From positions 1 to 46,042 of the forward strand of contig CANGHX010000003.1 in assembly GCA_947453715.1 (NCBI GenBank): 46,042 bases of DNA, written 5' to 3'. A model generated the notes under the pieces. It was given only the letters and a program-made list of their open reading frames with translations, had not been told where the DNA came from and made no database searches. Below are positions 1-7,424 of this stretch, piece by piece. Source of the stretch: Flavobacteriales bacterium (lineage in GTDB: Bacteria; Bacteroidota; Bacteroidia; Flavobacteriales_D; Crocinitomicaceae). Each line of letters opens with the position of its first letter. The first letter of the stretch is position 1. The translations under genes were made by a program, and so were the position numbers.

Positions 1-381
1 GTTACTTTATCAACAGATTTACTTGTTGGAATTGGTGCTGGTATTTTAGTGAAAATTATTATTCACTTAGTGAATGGAGCTCCTTTGAAAAATTTATTTA
101 GCTCAAAAGCGAAAATTGATGGAAATACAATAGTTGTAGAAGGAGCTGCAGTTTTCAGTAATTTAATTGGTATTAAAAAGCAAATTGCAAAATTTCAATA
201 TTCTGACAATGTAGTTTTTGATGTGACAAAATGTAAATTAATTGATCATACAGTAATTGAAAACTTACATCATATTAAAGATGATTTCCAAAATGAAGGT
301 GGTTCATTTACAATTCTAGGAATTGATGAATTTAAACCAGCAACTGGTTCAGGACATAAATTCGCAGCAGTTAAAAAGTAA
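1..381 (+). CDS. SulP-family anion transporter, C-terminal part with STAS domain (partial)
   Basis: The reading frame is open from base 1, so the gene starts left of the window and only the last 126 codons are here. The first residues read as the end of a membrane helix (LLVGIGAGILVKIIIHLV), followed by a short linker and a roughly 80-residue soluble domain. That domain has the STAS pattern: a strand ending in VVFDVTKCKLIDHTVIENL, then a helix and a second strand GGSFTILGID. A last helix plus STAS is the usual C-terminus of SulP permeases (sulfate or bicarbonate). The substrate cannot be read from this part. A GTG at 49 could be mistaken for the start, but the membrane helix upstream argues against it. 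A porin gene follows 24 bp downstream and may share the transcript. Confidence 0.8.
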   Translation, partial: VTLSTDLLVGIGAGILVKIIIHLVNGAPLKNLFSSKAKIDGNTIVVEGAAVFSNLIGIKKQIAKFQYSDNVVFDVTKCKLIDHTVIENLHHIKDDFQNEGGSFTILGIDEFKPATGSGHKFAAVKK

Positions 382-405
382 GTTATCATTTTTTTTTAAT
401 GTAAT

Positions 406-1812
406 ATGAAATTAAAAACAGTTTTATTAAATTCAGTTGTCTTTGGTGTAAGTGCTATATTTGCTCAAGAAAAATCAGCAGAACCTGTCAAAAAAGAGAT
501 CAAATATCCTGAATTGAAAAAAACGTTCAATGAGGAAGGAACTCATTATATAAAAGCGACAGTTGTAGGTCAATTTTGGACAAGATACACGGATATGAAT
601 CCAGGTACGACTATTAAATCTGAAAATGGAACGACTGCGGCAGGAACGACTGCGGCATCTCCTTCAGCAGCATCTGGTGGATATGGAAATGTAAGTCCTT
701 TTGATATTGGTATTCGAAGATTGCGTTTTAATGTGATGGCTCAGTTGACGGATAGAGTATTTTTCTATTGCCAGTTTGGTCAAAATAATTTCAATTATAC
801 ATCAACATTATATACAGGTGCTTTTGTACATGATGCAGTAGGTGAATATCGAGTTCATAAAACGGCTTTAACAATTGGTACTGGTTTGACAGGTTGGAGT
901 GGTCTTACTCGTTATGCAGCGCCCGGTGTAGGTTCAATTTTAGGAATAGATGCTCCATTGTATCAACAAGTGACGAACGGGGTTAACGACCAATTCTTAA
1001 GAAAACTTTCTATATACGCTAAAGGTAAATTAGGTAAATTGGATTATCGTTTTGCTTTGAGTAAACCGATGGTCGCTCAAAGTTCTTCTGTTGCTTTAGG
1101 AGCATTGAATACGAATGCAGCCACTTTTTCTTACTTGCCTCCAAAAGTACAAACTCAAGGTTATGTAAATTATCAATTTTTTGACAAAGAAGATAATACA
1201 TTAGCTTACACGACAGGAACCTACCATGGAAAAAAGAAAATTTTAAACTTGGGTGCAGGTTGGATTAACCAAAATAAAGCACTTTGGATAAAAAATGCAA
1301 ACGGTGATACAGTTAGTAATAACATGACTTTATTGGGCGCTGATGTTTTTATGGAATTGCCATTGTCTGATAAACGAAATGCAATTTCAGCTTATGTGGC
1401 ATATACGGATTATCAAATGGGTAAAAATTATATTCGTAACACAGGGCCAATGAATCCAGCCAATAAAGTAAATGCTGGTGGGTCTTTTAATGGCCCAGGT
1501 AATGCAGCGCCGATTATTGGAACAGGTCAAACTATTTTTGCTCAATTTGCATATAAATTCAAAGATAATTTATTTAAAGAGCAAGGAAGTCTTCAGCCGT
1601 ATGCAAGTGTTCAATATTCAATGTATCAAGCGTTGAAAGATCCGATGATCATCTATGAAGGTGGTATTAATTGGTTAATAAATGGAGATCATCACAGTAA
1701 ATTGACACTAGGTTATCAATCTAGACCAGTTTACCGAGCTGACTCAAACGGTGACCTAAGAGTTGCCACTACTAAAGGAATGCTTACTCTACAATATCAA
1801 ATTTCGTTTTAG
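406..1812 (+). CDS. Outer-membrane porin, probable beta-barrel
   Basis: 468 residues. A signal peptide (residues 1-20, ending IFAQ) leads into a mature protein rich in alternating hydrophobic and polar strands with many aromatic residues. It ends in an aromatic residue (LQYQISF), as expected for a protein inserted in the outer membrane by BamA. Phrases such as VVGQFWTRYTDMNPG near the N-terminus and ERISVRYADSNGD-like strand-turn-strand spacing at the C-terminus are typical of the porins found across Bacteroidota (OprP/OprO-like fold). The gene sits 24 bp after a SulP transporter gene, so a role in anion uptake across the outer membrane is a reasonable inference. An in-frame 15-bp tandem repeat lies at residues 75-84. 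A strong terminator follows. The porin call is fairly safe; the substrate is unknown. Confidence 0.65.
   Translation: MKLKTVLLNSVVFGVSAIFAQEKSAEPVKKEIKYPELKKTFNEEGTHYIKATVVGQFWTRYTDMNPGTTIKSENGTTAAGTTAASPSAASGGYGNVSPFDIGIRRLRFNVMAQLTDRVFFYCQFGQNNFNYTSTLYTGAFVHDAVGEYRVHKTALTIGTGLTGWSGLTRYAAPGVGSILGIDAPLYQQVTNGVNDQFLRKLSIYAKGKLGKLDYRFALSKPMVAQSSSVALGALNTNAATFSYLPPKVQTQGYVNYQFFDKEDNTLAYTTGTYHGKKKILNLGAGWINQNKALWIKNANGDTVSNNMTLLGADVFMELPLSDKRNAISAYVAYTDYQMGKNYIRNTGPMNPANKVNAGGSFNGPGNAAPIIGTGQTIFAQFAYKFKDNLFKEQGSLQPYASVQYSMYQALKDPMIIYEGGINWLINGDHHSKLTLGYQSRPVYRADSNGDLRVATTKGMLTLQYQISF
628..657 (+). repeat. Exact 15-bp tandem duplication inside the porin gene
   Basis: The unit ggaacgactgcggca occurs twice in a row, in frame, encoding GTTAA-GTTAA. 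It lies in a low-complexity Ala/Thr/Ser/Gly segment that probably forms a loop. The unit is a multiple of three, so gain or loss would change loop length without breaking the frame. It is richer in GC than its surroundings. Confidence 0.9.
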
Positions 1813-1861
1813 GCGAAAAGTGAAATGAAAAATTAGTGTTCATTTTTGTTTTTTTTGGTTT

Positions 1862-1898
1862 AAGATGGTGTCGAATTTATTTGACACCATTTTTGTTT
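1862..1898 (+). terminator. Intrinsic terminator after the porin gene
   Basis: Stem atggtgtc (1865-1872) pairs with gacaccat (1883-1890) around a 10-nt loop, extended by A-T and G-T pairs, and is followed by TTTTTGTTTT. It lies 50 bp after the porin stop. Confidence 0.85.
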
Positions 1899-1929
1899 TA
1901 ATAATATGATGTACCAAAAGTTAAAAATG

Positions 1930-1937
1930 TATCTTTG
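1930..1937 (+). promoter_or_regulatory. -7 promoter element TATCTTTG for the FKBP genes
   Basis: Exact match to the Bacteroidota -7 consensus TAnnTTTG, followed by GCAAAAAA. The ATG lies 20 bp after the box. No clear -33 TTTG is seen at the expected distance. Confidence 0.65.
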
Positions 1938-1957
1938 CAAAAAATAAATATATTAAG

Positions 1958-2560
1958 ATGTCAGAAGAATTAAAAGCAGTAAGTTACTGTGTTGGAATGA
2001 GTATAGCGGATAGTTTACTTCAACAAGAATTAGAAGGGTTATCAACAGAAGTATTAGCTGAAGCAATTAGCGATATTTTCTCAGGAAAAACAGCTAAATA
2101 TTCTCCAAACGAAGCAAATGAAATTATTCAAAATTATTTGAATTCAGTTGGAGAGAAGAAATTCGCAGCAATTAAAGAAGAAGGTGAAGCTTTTTTAGCA
2201 GAAAATAAAAATAAAGCAGGTATTACAACTACAGCTACTGGTTTGCAATTTGAGGTTGTTGAAGAAGGAAATGGTCAAAAACCAGCTGCAACAAATACAG
2301 TTAAAGTTCATTACCATGGAACGTTAATCGACGGAACTGTTTTTGATAGTTCTATCAGTAGAGGAGAGCCTTCAACATTTGGGGTTCACCAAGTTATTCC
2401 AGGTTGGACAGAAGCTTTACAATTAATGTCTGTTGGTTCAAAATATAGGTTATATATACCTCAAGAATTAGCGTATGGAGCTCATCCACATCCAGGTGGT
2501 GCAATCAAACCATTTATGGCTTTAATTTTTGATGTAGAGTTATTAGATATTTTAGCATAA
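1958..2560 (+). CDS. FKBP-type peptidyl-prolyl cis-trans isomerase, cytoplasmic
   Basis: 200 residues with no signal peptide. Residues 1-85 form an FKBP_N-like helical region, as in FklB/Mip proteins. Residues 105-198 form a complete FKBP domain. The active-site set is present: Y119 (VHYHG), F129-D130 (VFDSS), the VIPGW motif at 146-150 with W150, Y173 (LAYG) and a Phe in LIFDVEL near the end. It should catalyse proline isomerisation during protein folding. The next gene, 18 bp downstream, encodes a lipoprotein of the same family, so the two look like a duplicated pair: one cytoplasmic, one exported. The start follows a TATCTTTG box by 20 bp. Confidence 0.92.
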   Translation: MSEELKAVSYCVGMSIADSLLQQELEGLSTEVLAEAISDIFSGKTAKYSPNEANEIIQNYLNSVGEKKFAAIKEEGEAFLAENKNKAGITTTATGLQFEVVEEGNGQKPAATNTVKVHYHGTLIDGTVFDSSISRGEPSTFGVHQVIPGWTEALQLMSVGSKYRLYIPQELAYGAHPHPGGAIKPFMALIFDVELLDILA

Positions 2561-2578
2561 TTTCTTTAAAAAAATAAG

Positions 2579-3496
2579 ATGAAAAAAATTATAGCATTGT
2601 TCTCAATAGTTGTTTTAGCTTCTTGTGGAGGTAATAAAGCAGATAGTGAAGAACAAATAAAATTGGTTACTGAAAAAGATAAACTTTCATATTCTTTCGG
2701 TGCTGAACAAGTAAGTCAAATTGCAAACGATCCAAACTTTAAAAGTATGGATTTGAAAATGCTAGAAGACGGTTTTTCAGAAGGTTTGAAATATGAAGCA
2801 GCTACTTTAGACCCTGAATGTAAAGACGTTCTTCAAAAATTATTTGGACCTTATGGACAAGATTTTGAAGTAGCTTATGCAAAAGATGGTTCAAAGTGTA
2901 TTGGAAAAGTGATTGGATTTGAATTTATGAAGTTTTGTAAATCAATGGGAGGAGAATCTCAAATTGATTTAGAAATGGTTAAAGTTGGATTTAAACAAGG
3001 TTTACAAAAGAAAGACACATTGATTAAATCTACAGACAGATTAGCTTTAATCAATACGTTTATTTCTGGTTTAAATCAGTCTTCAAGTGCCAAGATGATG
3101 GCCAAAGCTAAAAAAATGCCTAACATTAAAACGTTACCTGGAGGTATTTTAATTCAAACAATTGAAGAAGGAAAAGGTGGTTCTCCAACTTCTGCTGATG
3201 ATGTTGAAGCGAATTATATTTTGACAAATGCTAAAGGAGATACAATTGAAAGTTCATTTGCTATTCAAAAAATGCAAGGAACAAAAGAAGCTCCAAAATT
3301 TAATTTGAACGGCGTTATTCAAGGATGGAAACAATCATTTCCAAGTTTGAAGAAAGGTGGTAAATATAGATTGTATGTACCTGCTGAATTAGCTTATGGT
3401 GATCAAAAAGGAGCGTTGTGTTTCTATATTGAATTCATCAATTTTGGTAAAGCTGGAACATTAGTTAAACCACAGCCGCAACAACCAACAATGTAA
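2579..3496 (+). CDS. FKBP-like lipoprotein with a reduced isomerase domain
   Basis: 305 residues. A lipoprotein signal ends in the lipobox VLASC, with Cys16 as the lipidation site. Residues 30-175 resemble the FKBP_N helical region, with two copies of a 'FMKFCKSMGG...GFKQGL'-like helical pattern. Residues about 180-290 match FKBP_C: the VIQGW segment and KYRLYVPAELAYG are nearly identical to the cytoplasmic neighbour. Two differences stand out. The FDSS segment is IESS, and the loop after AYG is cut to a few residues before the final strand ALCFYIEFINF. Isomerase activity may therefore be weak, with chaperone function retained (inference). It ends at a shared terminator with the convergent gene. 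Confidence 0.85.
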   Translation: MKKIIALFSIVVLASCGGNKADSEEQIKLVTEKDKLSYSFGAEQVSQIANDPNFKSMDLKMLEDGFSEGLKYEAATLDPECKDVLQKLFGPYGQDFEVAYAKDGSKCIGKVIGFEFMKFCKSMGGESQIDLEMVKVGFKQGLQKKDTLIKSTDRLALINTFISGLNQSSSAKMMAKAKKMPNIKTLPGGILIQTIEEGKGGSPTSADDVEANYILTNAKGDTIESSFAIQKMQGTKEAPKFNLNGVIQGWKQSFPSLKKGGKYRLYVPAELAYGDQKGALCFYIEFINFGKAGTLVKPQPQQPTM

Positions 3497-3519
3497 TATT
3501 TGAAATATATATTATTTAG

Positions 3520-3553
3520 AATGAGGATTATTTAATAGTCCTCATTTTTATTT
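3520..3553. terminator. Terminator between convergent genes
   Basis: Stem aatgagga (3520-3527) pairs with tcctcatt (3539-3546) and runs into T-rich sequence. The stop codon of the minus-strand gene (3532-3534) lies inside the loop, so the hairpin serves at least the plus-strand FKBP transcript. Confidence 0.7.
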
Positions 3554-4140
3554 TCATCACTTTCTTTAGTATTCATAATAGGAATGAAAACAGAAAGTCT
3601 ATAGATAACTGGAATATATCCGATTATTTGTCCTGTCTGAGGATTTGTTTTCTTGAGTGTATAACTTGTTCTAAATGGGCTATTAATACTGTTTATGACA
3701 TCATAATATATTCCAACATTTACACGAATTCGTTCTTTATATTCTTTTGAAAATCCGCCACATAAGAATACGGTTGGCACCCATTGTGATTTTGCTTTGT
3801 TTATTATTGCATAAGGATTTTTCAAAAATTCTGCTTCCGCACCTATAAAAAGGACATTTTGGATTCGATAATGAGCATAAAGTCCACCTCCCCATATATT
3901 TGAATGTCCTGTATAATTTAAAGTATAACTATTGCTCCAATACCTCATCAAGCGAAAAGAAGGGCCCCAAATAAAATCAGGTGATTTTTTATATCCATAT
4001 TTTAAGCCCAATCCAAAAGATCCACCCATATTTGAAAATCCTACAGCACCATCAATTCCAATTTCAGAACCTTGAATTGTTTGAGCATTAATTGAAAGTG
4101 ATAAGAAGATTGTAAATGCAATTAAAATTCTTTTTTTCAT
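3532..4140 (-). CDS. Small outer-membrane beta-barrel-like protein, unknown function
   Basis: 202 residues with a clear signal peptide (residues 1-19, MKKRILIAFTIFLSLSINAQ). The mature part has short amphipathic strands rich in Gly, Tyr and Trp (GGSFGLGLKYGYKK, GGGLYAHYRI), as in 8-stranded outer-membrane barrels. It ends in a hydrophilic tail rich in Asp, Glu and Lys (DENKNEDY), so the usual C-terminal aromatic signal is not at the very end. It may be a lone transcription unit. I do not recognise a named family; the barrel assignment rests on composition and signal peptide only. Confidence 0.6.
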   Translation of the reverse strand: MKKRILIAFTIFLSLSINAQTIQGSEIGIDGAVGFSNMGGSFGLGLKYGYKKSPDFIWGPSFRLMRYWSNSYTLNYTGHSNIWGGGLYAHYRIQNVLFIGAEAEFLKNPYAIINKAKSQWVPTVFLCGGFSKEYKERIRVNVGIYYDVINSINSPFRTSYTLKKTNPQTGQIIGYIPVIYRLSVFIPIMNTKESDENKNEDY

Positions 4141-4226
4141 TTGATATCTAATTTGAATTCAATTATTTCTGAATGTAAAAATACAATTTATTTTTTTGAA
4201 CGCTTTCATTTACCGTTTTAGCAAAG

Positions 4227-4234
4227 TATCTTTG
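4227..4234 (+). promoter_or_regulatory. -7 promoter element TATCTTTG for folD
   Basis: TATCTTTGCAAAAAAAA is almost identical to the box before the FKBP gene. The folD ATG lies 16 bp downstream. A TTTG at 4195-4198 is somewhat too far upstream to be a confident -33 element. Confidence 0.65.
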
Positions 4235-4250
4235 CAAAAAAAATATTTCG

Positions 4251-5129
4251 ATGCAATTATTAGACGGAAAAGCTACTTCGGAGCAAATAAAAAAAGAATT
4301 GATGCAAGCGGTTCAAGACCGTAAAAAAGAAGGGAAAAAAATCCCTCATTTAGCAGCGATCCTTGTTGGAAACGACGGAGGTTCTTTAACGTACGTAAAT
4401 GCAAAAGTAAAAGCTTGTGAATTAATTGGGTTTGAGAGTACCTTAATACGTTACGACGAAACCGTTCCTGAAGAAATATTATTAGCTAAAGTTCAAGCGT
4501 TAAATGAAGACAGAAGTGTTGATGGTTTTATCGTTCAATTACCTTTGCCAAAGCATATTGATGAATTAAAAATAACTCAAGCGATAGATCCAAGAAAAGA
4601 TGTTGATGGTTTCCATCCAGTTAATCTTGGTAACATGATGTTGAATATTCCAGGTTTCTTGCCAGCTACACCTGCCGGGATTATGGAATTATTAAAAAGA
4701 AATAATATTTCAACTGAAGGTAAAAACTGTTTGATTATTGGAAGAAGTAATATTGTAGGGATGCCTTTGAGTATTATGCTGGCTAAAAATGCAAACCCTG
4801 GAAATTGTACGGTTACTCTAGCACATAGTAAAACAAAGAATTTAAAATCAATTTGTCAAAATGCTGATATTATTATTGCAGCTTTAGGTCAACCAGGTTT
4901 TGTGAAAGCAGAAATGGTTAAAGAAGGAGCCGTAATTATCGATGTTGGAACAACAAGAGTGTTAGATGTAAATAATCCAAAAGGATGGAGATTATGTGGG
5001 GATGTTGATTTTGAAAAAGTGGCTCCTAAATGTTCGTTTATTACTCCTGTTCCAGGTGGAGTTGGGCCAATGACAATTGCTTCTTTGATGATTAATACAT
5101 TGAGAGCAATGGAGTTAAAAGGGAAATAG
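4251..5129 (+). CDS. folD: Bifunctional methylenetetrahydrofolate dehydrogenase / methenyltetrahydrofolate cyclohydrolase
   Basis: 292 residues, the usual FolD length. It interconverts 5,10-methylene-, 5,10-methenyl- and 10-formyl-tetrahydrofolate using NADP. Seen in the protein: the catalytic Y48-xxx-K52 pair ([14 protein letters not shown]), the [10 protein letters not shown] segment, [13 protein letters not shown], the [11 protein letters not shown] stretch, the nucleotide-binding [13 protein letters not shown] and the C-terminal signature [15 protein letters not shown]. All key motifs are intact. It is a single-gene unit with its own promoter box and terminator. FolC, another folate enzyme, is encoded about 26 kb downstream. 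Confidence 0.97.
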   Translation: MQLLDGKATSEQIKKELMQAVQDRKKEGKKIPHLAAILVGNDGGSLTYVNAKVKACELIGFESTLIRYDETVPEEILLAKVQALNEDRSVDGFIVQLPLPKHIDELKITQAIDPRKDVDGFHPVNLGNMMLNIPGFLPATPAGIMELLKRNNISTEGKNCLIIGRSNIVGMPLSIMLAKNANPGNCTVTLAHSKTKNLKSICQNADIIIAALGQPGFVKAEMVKEGAVIIDVGTTRVLDVNNPKGWRLCGDVDFEKVAPKCSFITPVPGGVGPMTIASLMINTLRAMELKGK

Positions 5130-5144
5130 AATTATTATTTTTTT

Positions 5145-5182
5145 AAAACAATAGGGTTTGTATTGAAAGATTCTATTGTTTT
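5145..5182. terminator. Bidirectional terminator between folD and the flavoprotein gene
   Basis: A perfect 10-bp stem, aaaacaatag (5145-5154) with ctattgtttt (5173-5182), is flanked by T-runs on both strands. It serves the convergent genes on either side; the minus-strand stop codon begins at the next base. Confidence 0.8.
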
Positions 5183-6673
5183 TTACAACCTTTCTAAAGG
5201 AGTTTTAATTCCGTCAACCAAAGAATAGCAAGCCAATTTATCTTTGAAAACAGAAGATTTAAAGATTGAACGTTTCAATAGCATTCGAACACATTCTTGA
5301 ATACCTTCAACAATGGAAGGGTGAGGATGAATTAATTCAGATAATGCTTCAATCCCAACATTCATTTTAATTAATAACCCAACAGCTTGAATGGCAGAAG
5401 AAGCATGTTCACCAACTGCTCGCATTCCTAAGATTTTCATTTCTTTATCATTCGTAACGATGATTTTGAAAAATCCTTGTGTCTTTCTCATTGCAATTGC
5501 TCTAGTCATCACTGAAAAATCAATCTTTACAATTTTCACTGGTATATTGTTTTCAATACAATATTTTTCATTAATTCCGACTGAAGCAACTTCAGGATTT
5601 AAGAACATTATCGTGCAAACATTGTCGTAGCTAATTCGTTCTTTTTTGTTTTCAAACATTTTCTCAACTGCATGTCGGGCTTCAATTTCACCCATATTTA
5701 CCAATGCAATTCTTCCTGTTACATCGCCAACTGCATAGATATTTGGAACATTAGTTAATGTATCATCATCACCGATATGAAAGCCTCTTGCAGACATATT
5801 TACTCCAGCATTTTCTAGTCCTAAAGTTTCAATATTCGGAATTCTACCAACAGATAATAATGCTTTTTCAACTCGTATTACTTCTTTAAATCCATTTGGA
5901 TATAAAAGTTCATATTCTACCTCATTATTGATTGTCTCCATTCTTGTTAAAGTAGCATTGTGATGAACAGTTACACCTTTTGCCTTTAAGTTGGACTCAA
6001 TCATAGACGAAATATCTTCATCTTCAAATGGTAAGATTACATCCTGACGATCAATTATGTAGACTTTAGTTTTTCCAAAGTTTGAAAAAATAGTTGCATA
6101 CTCACAACCAATCACTCCTGCACCAACAATAACAAGGCTTTTAGGATAATCAGTAATATGTTCTATATCATCACTCGTAAGAATAGTTGAATGATCAACA
6201 GCAATATTTGGCATCACTCTAGGTCGACTTCCGGTTGCTATAATTATATTTTCACCCCAAATAACTTTCTTAGTACCTTCATGGTCGATTTCAATTTCGT
6301 TTTTTGAAAGAAATTTACCAAATCCTCTCTCGTATTTAAATTGAATATGTTCTGATTCTTTTTGTAATAATTTTATGTGACATGAATATTGGAATTTACG
6401 TTCGAATACAGCTTCATCAACAGTTTTACGAACATCTTCCCAAGCTACTTCATATGGTTTTCTTCCATTGGAAACAATTGTATCATTTATCCCAGCAATA
6501 TTGTTTGCTAATTCCCATAAGGTCTTAGAAGAAAGAGCTCCGTTATATACACCTGCACCACCGACTTTATCTTTTTCAATTAGACAAACTTTTTTATTGA
6601 AATCAATACCTCGCATTGCTGCAGCATAACCAGCCGGTCCACCACCTAAAACTATTAAATCGAACTTTTCCAT
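5183..6673 (-). CDS. Lpd/SthA-like FAD-NAD(P) oxidoreductase lacking the redox disulfide
   Basis: 496 residues with the class-I pyridine nucleotide-disulfide oxidoreductase layout. The FAD-binding GGGPAG is at 10-15 and the NAD(P)-binding VIVGAGVIGCEYA near 182. A second FAD motif, IYAVGDVTGR, follows, then a C-terminal dimerisation domain with HPHPSIVE (His451, Glu456). In dihydrolipoamide dehydrogenase the first domain carries GGTCLNVGCIPSK. Here the same place (38-50) reads GGAGVYNGALSSK, so both cysteines are replaced (G41, A46) and the proline is lost. A thiol-disulfide relay is therefore impossible. E. coli SthA (soluble transhydrogenase) also lacks one of the cysteines, so a transhydrogenase or NAD(P)H:acceptor role is the best guess. 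No pyruvate dehydrogenase genes are nearby. The start is supported by the canonical N-terminal FAD motif. Confidence 0.85.
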   Translation of the reverse strand: MEKFDLIVLGGGPAGYAAAMRGIDFNKKVCLIEKDKVGGAGVYNGALSSKTLWELANNIAGINDTIVSNGRKPYEVAWEDVRKTVDEAVFERKFQYSCHIKLLQKESEHIQFKYERGFGKFLSKNEIEIDHEGTKKVIWGENIIIATGSRPRVMPNIAVDHSTILTSDDIEHITDYPKSLVIVGAGVIGCEYATIFSNFGKTKVYIIDRQDVILPFEDEDISSMIESNLKAKGVTVHHNATLTRMETINNEVEYELLYPNGFKEVIRVEKALLSVGRIPNIETLGLENAGVNMSARGFHIGDDDTLTNVPNIYAVGDVTGRIALVNMGEIEARHAVEKMFENKKERISYDNVCTIMFLNPEVASVGINEKYCIENNIPVKIVKIDFSVMTRAIAMRKTQGFFKIIVTNDKEMKILGMRAVGEHASSAIQAVGLLIKMNVGIEALSELIHPHPSIVEGIQECVRMLLKRSIFKSSVFKDKLACYSLVDGIKTPLERL

Positions 6674-6734
6674 TGAAAATTTTTCTTAAATATAGAAGTT
6701 TGTGAATATAAAAAATAGATTCAGATAAAAGAAT

Positions 6735-6742
6735 TAGTTTTG
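6735..6742 (+). promoter_or_regulatory. Possible -7 element TAGTTTTG for the YkgJ gene
   Basis: Fits TAnnTTTG and lies 38 bp before the ATG. No -33 TTTG at a proper distance is seen, so support is modest. Confidence 0.4.
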
Positions 6743-6780
6743 TGTTAATAATATGAACTATTTTTTATCGAATATATCAA

Positions 6781-7272
6781 ATGAAATATAAAGCTGATCT
6801 AGAGTACGCAATTGAAAATCGTGAGGAATATAAAAAGCTGCTTTTAAAAATTAAAAAAGATAAAAACAAAAAAATAGATGAAGTTTTTATTAATCAGCAC
6901 GATAAAGTGTTTCAGAAAATTGATTGCTTAGAATGTGCAAATTGTTGTAAAACAACAAGTCCCATTTTTAGAGATATTGATATTAAACGAATCTCAAAAA
7001 AGCTTAGATTGACTGAAAAACAGTTTGTTTCTAGTTTTTTAAGAATGGATGAAGACAAAGATTATGTTCTTCAAAGTTCCCCTTGTTATTTTTTAGGAAG
7101 TGATAATAAGTGCGAAATTTATGATGATCGTCCGTTAGCATGTAGAGAATTTCCTCATACGAACAGAAAGAATATGTATCAAGTGATGGATATCACTCAG
7201 AAGAACGCTGAAATTTGTCCTGCAGTTTCTCAAATTGTTAGAAATATTGCATTACTTTCTTTGAAAAAATAA
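6781..7272 (+). CDS. YkgJ-family cysteine cluster protein
   Basis: 163 residues. Eight cysteines sit in the arrangement of the YkgJ/UPF0153 family (putative zinc- or iron-chelating proteins): C49, C52, C55, C56 in DCLECANCCK, C102 in SSPCYFLG, C111 in NKCEIYDDRP, C121 in ACREFPH and C146 in ICPAV. The N-terminal 45 residues are a charged helix without a signal peptide, so the protein is cytoplasmic. Family members are thought to bind a metal or Fe-S centre; the substrate is unknown. The neighbours give no functional clue: a divergent flavoprotein and a surface protein. Confidence 0.9.
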   Translation: MKYKADLEYAIENREEYKKLLLKIKKDKNKKIDEVFINQHDKVFQKIDCLECANCCKTTSPIFRDIDIKRISKKLRLTEKQFVSSFLRMDEDKDYVLQSSPCYFLGSDNKCEIYDDRPLACREFPHTNRKNMYQVMDITQKNAEICPAVSQIVRNIALLSLKK

Positions 7273-7424
7273 TTAGATGTTAATTTATAAACAAACTTGT
7301 CTTATTTTTAAATTAAATACTTAATTCATAAATAGATAAAACAAAAAAATAATTCATCTTTTAATTGTTTTGAACCAACCTTTTCTTTAGTTTTACGTCT
7401 AGGTTGTTAGAAAACTGTTAAACT

